Below are positions 63,859 through 64,000 of a DNA stretch of 64,000 bases, one piece after another; positions within the stretch are counted from its first letter, which is position 1, and each line of letters starts with the position of its first letter. The stretch lies in contig NZ_CP033068.1 of NCBI RefSeq assembly GCF_003668995.1, positions 2,542,001 to 2,606,000 of the forward strand, read 5' to 3'. Source of the DNA: Flavobacterium sp. 140616W15. GTDB taxonomy: Bacteria; Bacteroidota; Bacteroidia; Flavobacteriales; Flavobacteriaceae. The position numbers were made by a program, and so were the translations under genes. The notes beneath the pieces were generated by a model. The model was not told the origin of the DNA. It worked only from the letters and a program-made list of their open reading frames with translations, and ran no database searches.

Positions 63859-64000
63859 ATGAAAACAACAATTATAATTACACTCTCAATATTTTGTTTT
63901 ATTTCTTCAAGAGCACAACAAATAAAAAAAGACTCTATTTTTTTCGAATATGACAGTAATTATATACGGAACTTTATTGAAGCACCTACGGATTACTATT
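63859..64000 (+). CDS. secreted protein, 3' end outside window
   Basis: The ATG at 63859, 18 bp after the metallopeptidase stop, opens a frame with a clear signal peptide (MKTTIIITLSIFCFISSRAQ) followed by QIKKDSIFFEYDSNYIRNFIEAPTDYY to the window edge. It probably shares a transcript with the metallopeptidase-like gene. The remaining sequence is missing, so the family cannot be named. Confidence 0.75.
   Translation, partial: MKTTIIITLSIFCFISSRAQQIKKDSIFFEYDSNYIRNFIEAPTDYY

Noticed and set aside
1..64000. CRISPR arrays, insertion sequences, prophage or integrase genes
   Set aside because: I found no regularly spaced repeat array, and no transposase, integrase or phage structural protein among the translated frames.

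Overview
The window looks like a chromosome segment of a Flavobacterium-type bacterium (Bacteroidota, Flavobacteriaceae). It is strongly A+T-rich, start codons are preceded by A-rich leaders rather than Shine-Dalgarno motifs, and TAnnTTTG-type -7 promoter boxes can be seen (for example before purL). Lineage markers include a type IX secretion sorting domain, BshB1, a split KdpD, four-helix-bundle (IVS-protein) genes and repeat families of the TCCTTCGACTC...GATGAC kind. The genus is an inference.

Region 1 (1-20.5 kb) is an almost unbroken rightward run of small, mostly stand-alone genes: four SAM methyltransferases, two GNAT acetyltransferases, a PhzF-type enzyme, a ClbS/DfsB-type protein, a serine beta-lactamase-like hydrolase, glyoxalase-fold, AHSA1, SnoaL, GyrI-like, LOG and barstar proteins, RibB, an AhpD-like protein and two Crp/Fnr regulators. 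It reads as a reservoir of detoxification and modification functions. It contains one hydrolase gene broken by a 5-bp tandem duplication, and just upstream of that gene a fossil of the first 17 codons of the LOG gene.

Region 2 (20.8-34.3 kb) holds sdaA, then a leftward Kdp potassium-uptake module. Its order is an NtrC-type sigma-54 response regulator, a 93-aa conserved-looking protein, a 28-aa KdpF-like peptide, kdpF, kdpA, kdpB, kdpC, an outer-membrane beta-barrel, a KdpD lacking its kinase half, and a separate membrane histidine kinase. A four-helix-bundle gene sits in opposite orientation between kdpA and kdpB.

Region 3 (34.5-44.3 kb) has panB, a second four-helix-bundle gene, an RluA-type pseudouridine synthase, an aldehyde dehydrogenase, a membrane protein, a 1352-aa hybrid kinase, a zinc metallopeptidase and tRNA-His.

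Region 4 (44.4-62 kb) carries bshB1, an isochorismate synthase with a hotdog thioesterase, a beta-helix lipoprotein, a T9SS-exported endonuclease, purL, a long-chain acyl-CoA ligase, a lipoprotein aminopeptidase-like hydrolase, an acyltransferase and a 746-aa RING/TerD-like protein. purL contains an in-frame copy of an intergenic repeat.

Region 5 (62-64 kb) has the most unusual locus: a tRNA-Lys(UUU) gene whose anticodon stem is split by 45 bp. The insert carries a spaced motif, GAAGTAA(G/C)-N6-TTGACCT, which also occurs once on each side of the tRNA. After it come a lipoprotein metallopeptidase, apparently out of frame with its signal peptide at a T9 tract, and a truncated secreted protein gene. 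No insertion sequences, prophage genes or CRISPR arrays were found.
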